A stretch of DNA of 64,000 nucleotides from assembly GCA_930367215.1 (NCBI GenBank), contig OV884057.1, positions 108,153,284-108,217,283 on the forward strand, read 5' to 3'. The DNA is from Pollenia angustigena (lineage: Eukaryota; Arthropoda; Insecta; Diptera; Polleniidae). A model generated the notes under the pieces. That model saw only the letters and a list, made by a program, of their open reading frames with translations. It was not told where the DNA came from and ran no database searches. The position numbers and the translations under genes are program-made. Shown one piece after another: positions 30,516-42,649 of this stretch. Numbering within the stretch: position 1 is the first letter of the stretch; each line of letters begins with the position of its first letter.

Positions 30516-31899
30516 GATAAGAGAAATCGAAAAGGCTATTTGTGACTTAAACACTAAGAAGGCACCTGGTATTGATAAAATCAGTAATAAAATTCTTTTG
30601 GAGCTACCTCGCATAGCAAAGAAAATTATTCTTTTTATTTTTAATGCTATTTTACGCCTTGAATACTATCTTGAAAAATGGAAGGTTTCCTTAGTTACCA
30701 TGATACCAAAGCCAGGTAGAGATCATACAAAAGTTGAGTCTTATAGACCTTTTAGCTTATTATCAAATATGTCAAAGCTGTTTGAGAAATTATTACTTTC
30801 AAAATTAACACCAATTTTAAGTGAAAATAGATGTATTCCAAACCATCAGTTCGGATTTAGAAGAAAACACAGCACAATCGAGCAGACTCATCGAATGGTA
30901 AATGTCATAAGAAAAGCATTTGAAGAAAAGAAATATTGCTCAGCACTCTTCATCGATGTTTCGCAAGCTTTTGACAAAGTCTGGCATGAAGGCTTATTAC
31001 ACAAATTGAAGCAAAATTTACCAGCAAACACACACAAGCTGCTAGAAAGCTACTTAGTCGGTCGTCAATTTATTATAAAAGAAGGAAATTTCTTAAGTTC
31101 ACCTCAGCCCATTGCCGCTGGAGTCCCACAAGGCAGCATCCTGGGCCCCCTATTATACTTAATTTATACTTCGGACATGCCAACAAGCAACTACACACAA
31201 ACTTCAACATTTGCAGACGATACAGCTTTTCTAAGCGTCCACGAAAATCGTTATGAAGCATCGCGTTACTTACAGCATCATATATTTCAACTAGAAATAT
31301 GGTTAAGACAATGGAGGATAATGGTCAATGAGCAAAAATGTGTACATATAACATTCACTTTGCGCCGGGAATCTTGCCCCCCTATTACAATCAATAATCA
31401 AATAATTCCTCAACATTCGCATGTTAAATATTTCGGTATACATCTGGATCGGCGATTAACGTGGAAATGCCATATAGAGGCAAAATTAACTCAAATGAAA
31501 CTAAAAGCCATTCAAATTCATTGGCTTATTGGAAGAAATTCTGTCCTTAGTCTCGATTGCAAGCTTCTACTTTACAACTCTATCTTAAAGCCTATCTGGT
31601 GCTACGGTATTCAACTATGGGGCACTGCCTCGGCCTCTAATATCGACAAAATTCAAAGGCGCCAAAATAAACTTCTTCGAATAATCACAGCCGCACCCTG
31701 GTATGTTAAAAACTCAAACATTCATAAGGATCTCAATGTGCCATTAGTGAAATCTATGATTACAAAATATGCAATAAAATATTTAAAAAGGCTTGAACAA
31801 CACCCAAATCCACTAGCTCGAAATATTTTAAATCATGGCGGCCACACTCGCTTAAGAAGAAGAGACACTGCAGCACTTACCCAATTAGATGAGCGATAA
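30513..31899 (+). pseudogene. Jockey-type ORF2 part 2: reverse transcriptase (J1)
   Basis: Continues ORF2 in the next frame: FEIREIEKAICDLNTKKAPG, then SYRPFSLLSNMSKLFEKLL, HQFGFRRKHSTIEQTH, ALFIDVSQAFDKVWH (motif A), GVPQGSILGPLLYLIY, TFADDTAF (catalytic pair, FADD at 31210-31221) and HLDRRLTWK, then the thumb and C-terminus ending LTQLDER. All catalytic residues are present and there is no stop inside the domain. The first in-frame ATG is at or near 30670, past the start of the domain, so without frameshifting it would not be made as a complete protein. Confidence 0.92.
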
Positions 31900-32063
31900 A
31901 CACCTATAAAAGTGAACATAACCCGTGATAAAGAAAATTTTGTCTGGCACTGGCAGGAGATAAAATAACGTATTAGGTTAAGATTTGATTAATTATTGTT
32001 AGTTCATATTTAATATATGAAGATTCAATAAAAAAATAATGACAAAAAAAAAAAAAAAAAAAT

Positions 32064-32558
32064 ATCTGTTCTCAAAGAAAATCGAAATGATTGTGATAAT
32101 TTCATTACATTTTGGTATAATTTAGGTTGCAGGGTGTTTGGAAAACGATTGAAACTGGTTTCAAAACAATAATTTCTAAAGGGTTTCATTGCAGTTGCGT
32201 TTTACCGTCTGTTCTGGGCTTTAGTGATAGTGCAAAATTTTTGCATTCATTTTTTTGATGTTGAGTGATGAGTTGAAAATTTGCAGCCTCACTAAGCATG
32301 AGTGATAGTGATGTTAAAAAATGTTGCACTCAAAAAAATTAGTTTGATTAAAAAAAGCAATCATCAGTTTATTGCAACTTTTTTGTTCTTCACTCATTTG
32401 AGTGCAACTAAAAATTTTGCATTCAATTTCAAGTTTAAATTGACTTGAGTTTATTTTTGTGCACTTGTTTAAAACTTCAGACTAAACTTCATAAAAAGCA
32501 AAAAATATTAACCGTTATTCAAAAACAATAGAGGACAATATAAAAATAGATATTAAAA
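32064..32558. repeat. Array unit 1: right half of the Harbinger-like MITE and flank
   Basis: 32064-32076 is the Jockey target duplication. 32077-32220 completes the MITE of 27223-27417, ending GTTCTGGGCT and TTA. The rest equals unit A 21380-21722. The same block follows J2 (37357), J3 (42650) and J4 (47956). Confidence 0.9.
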
Positions 32559-32681
32559 ATTGTTTGCTTTAAGCAAAACAAGCATTTGAAAATTATTATC
32601 ACTTAATTTATTTCTTAGAGGAGCGTCTACCATTCCGCTTAAAGAAAATAAGCGCTTTACTGGAGCAGAGGACGGCAAAGA
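32559..32681 (-). pseudogene. hAT transposase C-terminal relic, array unit 1
   Basis: Copy of 21723-21845 (SSAPVKRLFS ... LSDNNFQMLVLLKAN). Only a GGCG to GACG difference at the upstream edge distinguishes it from unit A. Confidence 0.82.
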
Positions 32682-32827
32682 CGTATTATACTATATGAAA
32701 AACATTTGTCGAAAGTAACGTTTTTTGTTTCTTCTTCAAGAATTTTTTTGAGGAAGAAAAAGAAAAAAACAAAGTATACACAATACTTAAGTACCGCGAA
32801 ACAATGTTTCATTGCATGAACACATAT

Positions 32828-33777
32828 CGAGGGCCTATATTCAAAACCCTCTATCTTTGATTTTCACGAAAATTGCTTTTTAATGGTAAAATGTTCAGTA
32901 AAGCAACCCTCATCTATGGTGTGATTTTCATAACAAAAATATTCTTTTTTGCTGTTTTATATGTATTTTTGTATTTTCACTATCTTATACAATTAATTTT
33001 TCTGAATGCAAAACCCTCTATCTTTTCTAATAATAAGTTTTCAAATATTTTTTGGAATAACTTGTTCCTGCAATGCCTTTGTTTTACTATTTTTTGCAAG
33101 CTGAACATGAATTTGAAATTTTTAATGGGTTATTTAAATAGCGAAGCCGATTCTGAACTGAATTATAATTAAAATATTTTGCATGCTTGTTTTTGGAAAA
33201 TCCAATAGACTGGTCGCAATTTTGTTTTTTTTTTAATTTAATTGTTTGCGCTGCTTAAAATATGAGGTTTGGTGTAAGAAATCATGATCTAATTTTTCAG
33301 GTCAATCCGACGGTGCCTAGCCGTGCCGGGTGGGGCCCAAAGTTCCCCATATTATTAAAAAAAACATCTTTTCTATCAGATATTTATAGTTATACTAGTT
33401 GAAAAGCCGAAAATCAAAAATATGGCTTCGTTACGATCTTCCGCAGAAAAGGTACTTCAAGTGTGCCAAATTTCAGCTTCCTATGTCATCAGATGGCTTC
33501 AGAAAGTTGCGGAAAGAATAGGACATACATGCAAACATCCTGACATACTGAGAAATTATATAGGTATATTGTACACAGAAAAAATTATTTTTCCAATTCA
33601 AACAAAAAATTTGTAGAATCAAACAATTTTTTGTCTAAAATCGGTCCTACAAACAAATTCGCATATTCAAACAATTTGTTTGCGTTTTGTTTATTGAAAA
33701 AACGCCGATTTTTTCAAACAAATAATTTTACAGAATCAAACAAAAAGTTTACTGAAATTCATATAAATTTCAAACAA
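32828..33777 (+). mobile_element. T element, left end only (array unit 1)
   Basis: Starts CGAGGGCCTATATTCAAAAC at the point where unit A continues directly into the LOA element (TAT/GCAG at about 22000). It carries two subterminal AAAACCCTCTATCTTT motifs (32843, 33010), then F from about 33208 and the first ~200 bp of a CACAG element from 33574 to the array junction. Short frames inside (for example at 33422) are not credible genes. Confidence 0.88.
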
Positions 33778-33780
33778 AAA

Positions 33781-34588
33781 CTTTTATACCTACCAACTGA
33801 AAAGCAGTAAAGGTCTACAGGTAGTGATTAAGGGTATTGACTCATGTGTGGACCCAGAAGAGGTTAAAACATTCCTAGAAGAAAAAGGCTTCAAGGTAAA
33901 ACATGTAGTAAATATTAAAAATAGAGAAAAAATTCCCCAACCACTTTTTCGAGTGGAGTTTGAACCCGGCGACGTAAAACTTAAAAAAAACGAAACACAT
34001 CCTATTTACAATTTAAAATATATTCTCTACAGAAGAATAACTATAGAAGAGCCGCACAAAAAAAATGGACCTGTTCAGTGCTTAAACTGCCAAGAATTTG
34101 GCCATACCAAGGCATACTGCTACTTACCCCCTGTCTGCGTAGTATGTGGTGAACTACACGGTACAGTTTCTTGCGATAAGTCTAAAACCGACCCCAACGT
34201 AAAAAAATGTAGCAACTGTGGCGGTAATCACACTGCAAATTATAGAGGATGCCCAGTATATAATATTGTCAAGCAGGCGGTTGGACCGAAAACAAATACC
34301 CCTCAAATGCAGGTTGCAAATCAGGTAAACACAAATGCAATTCAAGCCCCCCAGCCTAGTAATAACAGAACCTCTTACGCTAACGTCCTAAAATCAAACC
34401 ATCAGCCAATGCAAGGTGCCTCGCCAAGTAATGATGAAACTCCGGTTTCTAATTTAAGTCGTTTAGAAAAAACCATGGAAACATTAGTGCAAACAGTAAA
34501 TAATTTTACGAACACAATGGGTAATATGATGCAGGAAATGCTTAGAATGCAATCGATGTTATTGCAAGCTGTACTTAACAAACCATGA
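33781..34588 (+). pseudogene. J2 ORF1, C-terminal part
   Basis: The PRE_C2HC region and all three zinc knuckles are intact (CLNCQEFGHTKAYC and following), but the first ~236 codons are missing. The frame at the junction opens from T/CACAG sequence and has no ATG; a GTG precedes IKGID. Differences from J1 include Ala for Thr in KQAVGPK and Thr for Pro in NNFTNTM. The end overlaps ORF2 by ATGA. Confidence 0.9.
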
Positions 34589-35809
34589 ACTGTTTAAAAA
34601 TTTGTTTTTGGAACGCAAACGGCATCCGCCAACATAAAAATGAATTAGAATACTTTCTTAAAAATAAACAAATTGATGTCATGATGATTTCTGAAACTCA
34701 TTTGACCTCAAGAAATACGTTTAAAATCAATGGTTATATACTATATGATACCAAGGACCCTCGAGATAGAGCTGGTGGAGGTTCTGCCATCTTAATAAAA
34801 ACTCGAGTCAAACACTACATTATGTGTGATCACCGTGAAGACTATCTGCAAGCAACGACTATTTGTGTTGAGGAGCTAAATCGAAACATAGTAATTTCTT
34901 CTTTATACTCTCCACCTAGATTTTCCATATCAGAAGGCCAATATTATAAATATTTTAAATCATTAGGACCCTGTTTTCTGGCCGCTGGCGATTATAACGC
35001 TAAACATACCTTCTGGGGGTCACGACTTATAACACCAAAAGGTCGTGTTTTGTTTAACACAATCTCTAAAATGGGTTTAAATGTGGTCGCGAGCGGGCAA
35101 CCAACATATTGGCCTACTGATCAGCAAAAAATTCCAGATGTTATCGACTTTGGCGTGGTTAAAAACATCCCCACAGAAACGATTCATGTTGAAGCTTCCC
35201 TAGAATTATCATCCGACCACACACCTACAATTGTTACTATATCGAACCCAAATAGAATTGTATTTCCGTCAGGTTACTTAGCGACGCCAGCCACACAAAT
35301 AAATTGGTTAAAATATAAAAAATTTCTCAGTGCCCATTGCACAGAAAATATTCCGCTTAGTACACCGGAGAATGTGGATCTCTCTCTTGTTAACTTTGAC
35401 AGTTATCTTAAACTAGCTGTTCAACACTCCAGCGTTACCCCCAAAAAAATTAAAAATAATAAAATATGTTCTTCAGATGTCGAGCGGCTCTTGACTGAAA
35501 AAAGGAGAGTGGCAACTTTACAGATCCCCGCAACTTAAGATTTTATTAAAAGAATGCACAAAAAGGCTAAGAAAGTTGCTACATAATCAGAAAACGGCTT
35601 CTCTAGAAAAATATCTTAAGGAACTTGATGCAACTCCACAATCTGACTACTCATTATGGCGTGCAGCTAGAAATCTAAAAAGGCCAGTTATATCTAAGCC
35701 ACCATTAAGAAACTTGAATGGTAGTTGGGCAAGAAATGATAATGAAAAAGGAAACCTGTTTGTAAATCATTTGAAAAACGTATTTACACCAAATATATCT
35801 CAAATTTGA
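34585..35809 (+). pseudogene. J2 ORF2 part 1: endonuclease, frameshifted in linker
   Basis: The endonuclease domain is intact (SETHLT, GDYNAKHTFWGS, SSDHTP), with Phe for Tyr in YYKYFKS as in J3 and J4. The 11-bp deletion after EKRRV causes a premature stop at 35536-35538. The correct frame resumes (QKTASLEKYLKELDATPQSD) and ends at the same stop as in J1 (35807-35809). Confidence 0.92.
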
Positions 35810-37193
35810 GATAAGAGAAATCGAAAAGGCTATTTGTGACTTAAACACTAAGAAGGCACCTGGTATTGATAAAATCAGTAATAAAATTCTTTTGGAGCTA
35901 CCTCGCATAGCAAAGAAAATTATTCTTTTTATTTTTAATGCTATTTTACGCCTTGAATACTATCTTGAAAAATGGAAGGTTTCCTTAGTTACCATGATAC
36001 CAAAGCCAGGTAGAGATCATACAAAAGTTGAGTCTTATAGACCTTTTAGCTTATTATCAAATATGTCAAAGCTGTTTGAGAAATTATTACTTTCAAAATT
36101 AACACCAATTTTAAGTGAAAATAGATGTATTCCAAACCATCAGTTCGGATTTAGAAGAAAACACAGCACAATCGAGCAGACTCATCGAATGGTAAATGTC
36201 ATAAGAAAAGCATTTGAAGAAAAGAAATATTGCTCAGCACTCTTCATCGATGTTTCGCAAGCTTTTGACAAAGTCTGGCATGAAGGCTTATTACACAAAT
36301 TGAAGCAAAATTTACCAGCAAACACACACAAGCTGCTAGAAAGCTACTTAGTCGGTCGTCAATTTATTATAAAAGAAGGAAATTTCTTAAGTTCACCTCA
36401 GCCCATTGCCGCTGGAGTCCCACAAGGCAGCATCCTGGGCCCCCTATTATACTTAATTTATACTTCGGACATGCCAACAAGCAACTACACACAAACTTCA
36501 ACATTTGCAGACGATACAGCTTTTCTAAGCGTCCACGAAAATCGTTATGAAGCATCGCGTTACTTACAGCATCATATATTTCAACTAGAAATATGGTTAA
36601 GACAATGGAGGATAATGGTCAATGAGTAAAAATGTGTACATATAACATTCACTTTGCGCCGGGAATCTTGCCCCCCTATTACAATCAATAATCAAATAAT
36701 TCCTCAACATTCGCATGTTAAATATTTCGGTATACATCTGGATCGGCGATTAACGTGGAAATGCCATATAGAGGCAAAATTAACTCAAATGAAACTAAAA
36801 GCCATTCAAATTCATTGGCTTATTGGAAGAAATTCTGTCCTTAGTCTCGATTGCAAGCTTCTACTTTACAACTCTATCTTAAAGCCTATCTGGTGCTACG
36901 GTATTCAACTATGGGGCACTGCCTCGGCCTCTAATATCGACAAAATTCAAAGGCGCCAAAATAAACTTCTTCGAATAATCACAGCCGCACCCTGGTATGT
37001 TAAAAACTCAAACATTCATAAGGATCTCAATGTGCCATTAGTGAAATCTATGATTACAAAATATGCAATAAAATATTTAAAAAGGCTTGAACAACACCCA
37101 AATCCACTAGCTCGAAATATTTTAAATCATGGCGGCCACACTCGCTTAAGAAGAAGAGACACTGCAGCACTTACCCAATTAGATGAGCGATAA
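35808..37193 (+). pseudogene. J2 ORF2 part 2: reverse transcriptase with internal stop
   Basis: All RT motifs through FADD are present, then a TAA at 36627-36629 replaces the Gln codon after WRIMVNE, cutting off the thumb and C-terminus. The remainder (HLDRRLTWK to LTQLDER) continues in the same frame. Not functional. Confidence 0.93.
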
Positions 37194-37356
37194 ACACCTA
37201 TAAAAGTGAACATAACCCGTGATAAAGAAAATTTTGTCTGGCACTGGCAGGAGATAAAATAACGTATTAGGTTAAGATTTGATTAATTATTGTTAGTTCA
37301 TATTTAATATATGAAGATTCAATAAAAAAATAATGACAAAAAAAAAAAAAAAAAAT

Positions 37357-39070
37357 ATCTGTTCTCAAAGAAAATCGAAATGATTGTGATAATTTCATTA
37401 CATTTTGGTATAATTTAGGTTGCAGGGTGTTTGGAAAACGATTGAAACTGGTTTCAAAACAATAATTTCTAAAGGGTTTCATTGCAGTTGCGTTTTACCG
37501 TCTGTTCTGGGCTTTAGTGATAGTGCAAAATTTTTGCATTCATTTTTTTGATGTTGAGTGATGAGTTGAAAATTTGCAGCCTCACTAAGCATGAGTGATA
37601 GTGATGTTAAAAAATTTTGCACTCAAAAAAATTAGTTTGATTAAAAAAAGCAATCATCAGTTTATTGCAACTTTTTTGTTCTTCACTCATTTGAGTGCAA
37701 CTAAAAATTTTGCATTCAATTTCAAGTTTAAATTGACTTGAGTTTATTTTTGTGCACTTGTTTAAAACTTCAGACTAAACTTCATAAAAAGCAAAAAATA
37801 TTAACCGTTATTCAAAAACAATAGAGGACAATATAAAAATAGATATTAAAAATTGTTTGCTTTAAGCAAAACAAGCATTTGAAAATTATTATCACTTAAT
37901 TTATTTCTTAGAGGAGCGTCTACCATTCCGCTTAAAGAAAATAAGCGCTTTACTGGAGCAGAGGACGGCAAAGACGTATTATACTATATGAAAAACATTT
38001 GTCGAAAGTAACGTTTTTTGTTTCTTCTTCAAGAATTTTTTTGAGGAAGAAAAAGAAAAAAACAAAGTATACACAATACTTAAGTACCGCGAAACAATGT
38101 TTCATTGCATGAACACATATCGAGGGCCTATATTCAAAACCCTCTATCTTTGATTTTCACGAAAATTGCTTTTTAATGGTAAAATGTTCAGTAAAGCAAC
38201 CCTCATCTATGGTGTGATTTTCATAACAAAAATATTCTTTTTTGCTGTTTTATATGTATTTTTGTATTTTCACTATCTTATACAATTAATTTTTCTGAAT
38301 GCAAAACCCTCTATCTTTTCTAATAATAAGTTTTCAAATATTTTTTGGAATAACTTGTTCCTGCAATGCCTTTGTTTTACTATTTTTTGCAAGCTGAACA
38401 TGAATTTGAAATTTTTAATGGGTTATTTAAATAGCGAAGCCGATTCTGAACTGAATTATAATTAAAATATTTTGCATGCTTGTTTTTGGAAAATCCAATA
38501 GACTGGTCGCAATTTTGTTTTTTTTTTAATTTAATTGTTTGCGCTGCTTAAAATATGAGGTTTGGTGTAAGAAATCATGATCTAATTTTTCAGGTCAATC
38601 CGACGGTGCCTAGCCGTGCCGGGTGGGGCCCAAAGTTCCCCATATTATTAAAAAAAACATCTTTTCTATCAGATATTTATAGTTATACTAGTTGAAAAGC
38701 CGAAAATCAAAAATATGGCTTCGTTACGATCTTCCGCAGAAAAGGTACTTCAAGTGTGCCAAATTTCAGCTTCCTATGTCATCAGATGGCTTCAGAAAGT
38801 TGCGGAAAGAATAGGACATACATGCAAACATCCTGACATACTGAGAAATTATATAGGTATATTGTACACAGAAAAAATTATTTTTCCAATTCAAACAAAA
38901 AATTTGTAGAATCAAACAATTTTTTGTCTAAAATCGGTCCTACAAACAAATTCGCATATTCAAACAATTTGTTTGCGTTTTGTTTATTGAAAAAACGCCG
39001 ATTTTTTCAAACAAATAATTTTACAGAATCAAACAAAAAGTTTACTGAAATTCATATAAATTTCAAACAA
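37357..39070. repeat. Array unit 2 non-Jockey part: MITE right half, hAT relic (37852-37974, minus), T left end (from 38121)
   Basis: Same order and content as 32064-33777, offset by 5293. The hAT relic on the minus strand and the T terminus CGAGGGCCTATATTC at 38121 are both intact. The CACAG start is at about 38867. Confidence 0.92.
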
Positions 39071-39073
39071 AAA

Positions 39074-39881
39074 CTTTTATACCTACCAACTGAAAAGCAG
39101 TAAAGGTCTACAGGTAGTGATTAAGGGTATTGACTCATGTGTGGACCCAGAAGAGGTTAAAACATTCCTAGAAGAAAAAGGCTTCAAGGTAAAACATGTA
39201 GTAAATATTAAAAATAGAGAAAAAATTCCCCAACCACTTTTTCGAGTGGAGTTTGAACCCGGCGACGTAAAACTTAAAAAAAACGAAACACATCCTATTT
39301 ACAATTTAAAATATATTCTCTACAGAAGAATAACTATAGAAGAGCCGCACAAAAAAAATGGACCTGTTCAGTGCTTAAACTGCCAAGAATTTGGCCATAC
39401 CAAGGCATACTGCTACTTACCCCCTGTCTGCGTAGTATGTGGTGAACTACACGGTACAGTTTCTTGCGATAAGTCTAAAACCGACCCCAACGTACAAAAA
39501 TGTAGCAACTGTGGCGGTAATCACACTGCAAATTATAGAGGATGCCCAGTATATAATATTGTCAAGCAGGCGGTTGGACCGAAAACAAATACCCCTCAAA
39601 TGCAGGTTGCAAATCAGGTAAACACAAATGCAATTCAAGCCCCCCAGCCTAGTAATAACAGAACCTCTTACGCTAACGTCCTAAAATCAAACCATCAGCC
39701 AATGCAAGGTGCCTCGCCAAGTAATGATGAAACTCCGGTTTCTAATTTAAGTCGTTTAGAAAAAACCATGGAAACATTAGTGCAAACAGTAAATAATTTT
39801 ACGAACACAATGGGTAATATGATGCAGGAAATGCTTAGAATGCAATCGATGTTATTGCAAGCTGTACTTAACAAACCATGA
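39074..39881 (+). pseudogene. J3 ORF1, C-terminal part
   Basis: As in J2: PRE_C2HC region and three zinc knuckles present, N-terminal half and start codon missing. Gln instead of Lys precedes the third knuckle. ATGA overlap with ORF2 at 39878. Confidence 0.9.
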
Positions 39882-41102
39882 ACTGTTTAAAAATTTGTTT
39901 TTGGAACGCAAACGGCATCCGCCAACATAAAAATGAATTAGAATACTTTCTTAAAAATAAACAAATTGATGTCATGATGATTTCTGAAACTCATTTGACC
40001 TCAAGAAATACGTTTAAAATCAATGGTTATATACTATATGATACCAAGGACCCTCGAGATAGAGCTGGTGGAGGTTCTGCCATCTTAATAAAAACTCGAG
40101 TCAAACACTACATTATGTGTGATCACCGTGAAGACTATCTGCAAGCAACGACTATTTGTGTTGAGGAGCTAAATCGAAACATAGTAATTTCTTCTTTATA
40201 CTCTCCACCTAGATTTTCCATATCAGAAGGCCAATATTATAAATATTTTAAATCATTAGGACCCTGTTTTCTGGCCGCTGGCGATTATAACGCTAAACAT
40301 ACCTTCTGGGGGTCACGACTTATAACACCAAAAGGTCGTGTTTTGTTTAACACAATCTCTAAAATGGGTTTAAATGTGGTCGCGAGCGGGCAACCAACAT
40401 ATTGGCCTACTGATCAGCAAAAAATTCCAGATGTTATCGACTTTGGCGTGGTTAAAAACATCCCCACAGAAACGATTCATGTTGAAGCTTCCCTAGAATT
40501 ATCATCCGACCACACACCTACAATTGTTACTATATCGAACCCAAATAGAATTGTATTTCCGTCAGGTTACTTAGCGACGCCAGCCACACAAATAAATTGG
40601 TTAAAATATAAAAAATTTCTCAGTGCCCATTGCACAGAAAATATTCCGCTTAGTACACCGGAGAATGTGGATCTCTCTCTTGTTAACTTTGACAGTTATC
40701 TTAAACTAGCTGTTCAACACTCCAGCGTTACCCCCAAAAAAATTAAAAATAATAAAATATGTTCTTCAGATGTCGAGCGGCTCTTGACTGAAAAAAGGAG
40801 AGTGGCAACTTTACAGATCCCCGCAACTTAAGATTTTATTAAAAGAATGCACAAAAAGGCTAAGAAAGTTGCTACATAATCAGAAAACGGCTTCTCTAGA
40901 AAAATATCTTAAGGAACTTGATGCAACTCCACAATCTGACTACTCATTATGGCGTGCAGCTAGAAATCTAAAAAGGCCAGTTATATCTAAGCCACCATTA
41001 AGAAACTTGAATGGTAGTTGGGCAAGAAATGATAATGAAAAAGGAAACCTGTTTGTAAATCATTTGAAAAACGTATTTACACCAAATATATCTCAGATTT
41101 GA
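39878..41102 (+). pseudogene. J3 ORF2 part 1: endonuclease, frameshifted in linker
   Basis: Endonuclease motifs intact. The 11-bp deletion brings a stop at 40829-40831. The linker resumes at QKTASLEKY and ends at 41100-41102 before the family-wide frameshift. Confidence 0.92.
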
Positions 41103-42486
41103 GATAAGAGAAATCGAAAAGGCTATTTGTGACTTAAACACTAAGAAGGCACCTGGTATTGATAAAATCAGTAATAAAATTCTTTTGGAGCTACCTCGCA
41201 TAGCAAAGAAAATTATTCTTTTTATTTTTAATGCTATTTTACGCCTTGAATACTATCTTGAAAAATGGAAGGTTTCCTTAGTTACCATGATACCAAAGCC
41301 AGGTAGAGATCATACAAAAGTTGAGTCTTATAGACCTTTTAGCTTATTATCAAATATGTCAAAGCTGTTTGAGAAATTATTACTTTCAAAATTAACACCA
41401 ATTTTAAGTGAAAATAGATGTATTCCAAACCATCAGTTCGGATTTAGAAGAAAACACAGCACAATCGAGCAGACTCATCGAATGGTAAATGTCATAAGAA
41501 AAGCATTTGAAGAAAAGAAATATTGCTCAGCACTCTTCATCGATGTTTCGCAAGCTTTTGACAAAGTCTGGCATGAAGGCTTATTACACAAATTGAAGCA
41601 AAATTTACCAGCAAACACACACAAGCTGCTAGAAAGCTACTTAGTCGGTCGTCAATTTATTATAAAAGAAGGAAATTTCTTAAGTTCACCTCAGCCCATT
41701 GCCGCTGGAGTCCCACAAGGCAGCATCCTGGGCCCCCTATTATACTTAATTTATACTTCGGACATGCCAACAAGCAACTACACACAAACTTCAACATTTG
41801 CAGACGATACAGCTTTTCTAAGCGTCCACGAAAATCGTTATGAAGCATCGCGTTACTTACAGCATCATATATTTCAACTAGAAATATGGTTAAGACAATG
41901 GAGGATAATGGTCAATGAGTAAAAATGTGTACATATAACATTCACTTTGCGCCGGGAATCTTGCCCCCCTATTACAATCAATAATCAAATAATTCCTCAA
42001 CATTCGCATGTTAAATATTTCGGTATACATCTGGATCGGCGATTAACGTGGAAATGCCATATAGAGGCAAAATTAACTCAAATGAAACTAAAAGCCATTC
42101 AAATTCATTGGCTTATTGGAAGAAATTCTGTCCTTAGTCTCGATTGCAAGCTTCTACTTTACAACTCTATCTTAAAGCCTATCTGGTGCTACGGTATTCA
42201 ACTATGGGGCACTGCCTCGGCCTCTAATATCGACAAAATTCAAAGGCGCCAAAATAAACTTCTTCGAATAATCACAGCCGCACCCTGGTATGTTAAAAAC
42301 TCAAACATTCATAAGGATCTCAATGTGCCATTAGTGAAATCTATGATTACAAAATATGCAATAAAATATTTAAAAAGGCTTGAACAACACCCAAATCCAC
42401 TAGCTCGAAATATTTTAAATCATGGCGGCCACACTCGCTTAAGAAGAAGAGACACTGCAGCACTTACCCAATTAGATGAGCGATAA
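41101..42486 (+). pseudogene. J3 ORF2 part 2: reverse transcriptase with internal stop
   Basis: Same as J2: RT fingers and palm including FADD, a TAA at 41920-41922 in the codon after WRIMVNE, then the thumb and C-terminus in frame. Confidence 0.93.
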
Positions 42487-42649
42487 ACACCTATAAAAGT
42501 GAACATAACCCGTGATAAAGAAAATTTTGTCTGGCACTGGCAGGAGATAAAATAACGTATTAGGTTAAGATTTGATTAATTATTGTTAGTTCATATTTAA
42601 TATATGAAGATTCAATAAAAAAATAATGACAAAAAAAAAAAAAAAAAAT

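Larger units (their letters stand above)
27418..32063 (+). mobile_element. Full-length Jockey-type non-LTR retrotransposon (J1)
   Basis: 4.65 kb: 5' UTR (27418-27792), ORF1 Gag, ORF2 endonuclease/RT, 3' UTR and an A-rich tail (32045-32062). It is flanked by the 13-bp duplication ATCTGTTCTCAAA (27405-27417, 32064-32076), and unit A provides the empty site at 21224-21236. ORF1 and ORF2 overlap by ATGA. ORF2 is split by a frameshift near 30515 shared with J2-J4, so no copy here could move by itself. J1 alone lacks 27 bp (9 codons) in the linker near 30320. Confidence 0.95.
33778..37356 (+). mobile_element. Jockey-type copy J2, 5'-truncated by the array junction
   Basis: Identical to J1 from ORF1 residue ~236 onward apart from a few substitutions. 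It carries an 11-bp deletion (TTCGAAGAGAG absent near 35510) and a CAA to TAA stop at 36627. Both defects are shared with J3 only. It has no 5' UTR and no ATG for ORF1. Confidence 0.95.
39071..42649 (+). mobile_element. Jockey-type copy J3, 5'-truncated by the array junction
   Basis: The sister copy of J2: same 11-bp deletion (near 40803) and same TAA stop (41920-41922). It is distinguished from J2 by AAA to CAA in the third zinc knuckle region (VQKCSNC at about 39494). Confidence 0.95.

Noticed and set aside
32873..33172. 99-codon hydrophobic frame repeated in each array unit
   Set aside because: AT-rich T-element text (Phe/Leu/Tyr-rich), no family resemblance, present only because the unit is repeated.
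33422..33616. Repeated 64-codon frame starting MASLRSSAEKVLQVCQ
   Set aside because: It lies in an arm of the F inverted repeat and runs into the CACAG insertion. The other arm carries the same text with a changed frame, so coding is unlikely.
33824..34588. J2-J4 ORF1 as shorter functional Gag genes
   Set aside because: The apparent start is GTG, there is no ATG or 5' UTR, and the first ~236 codons are missing at the array junction.
36654..37193. Separate gene starting at the RT tail of J2 and J3
   Set aside because: It is the RT thumb after a TAA stop in a continuous frame; the supposed start is TTG.
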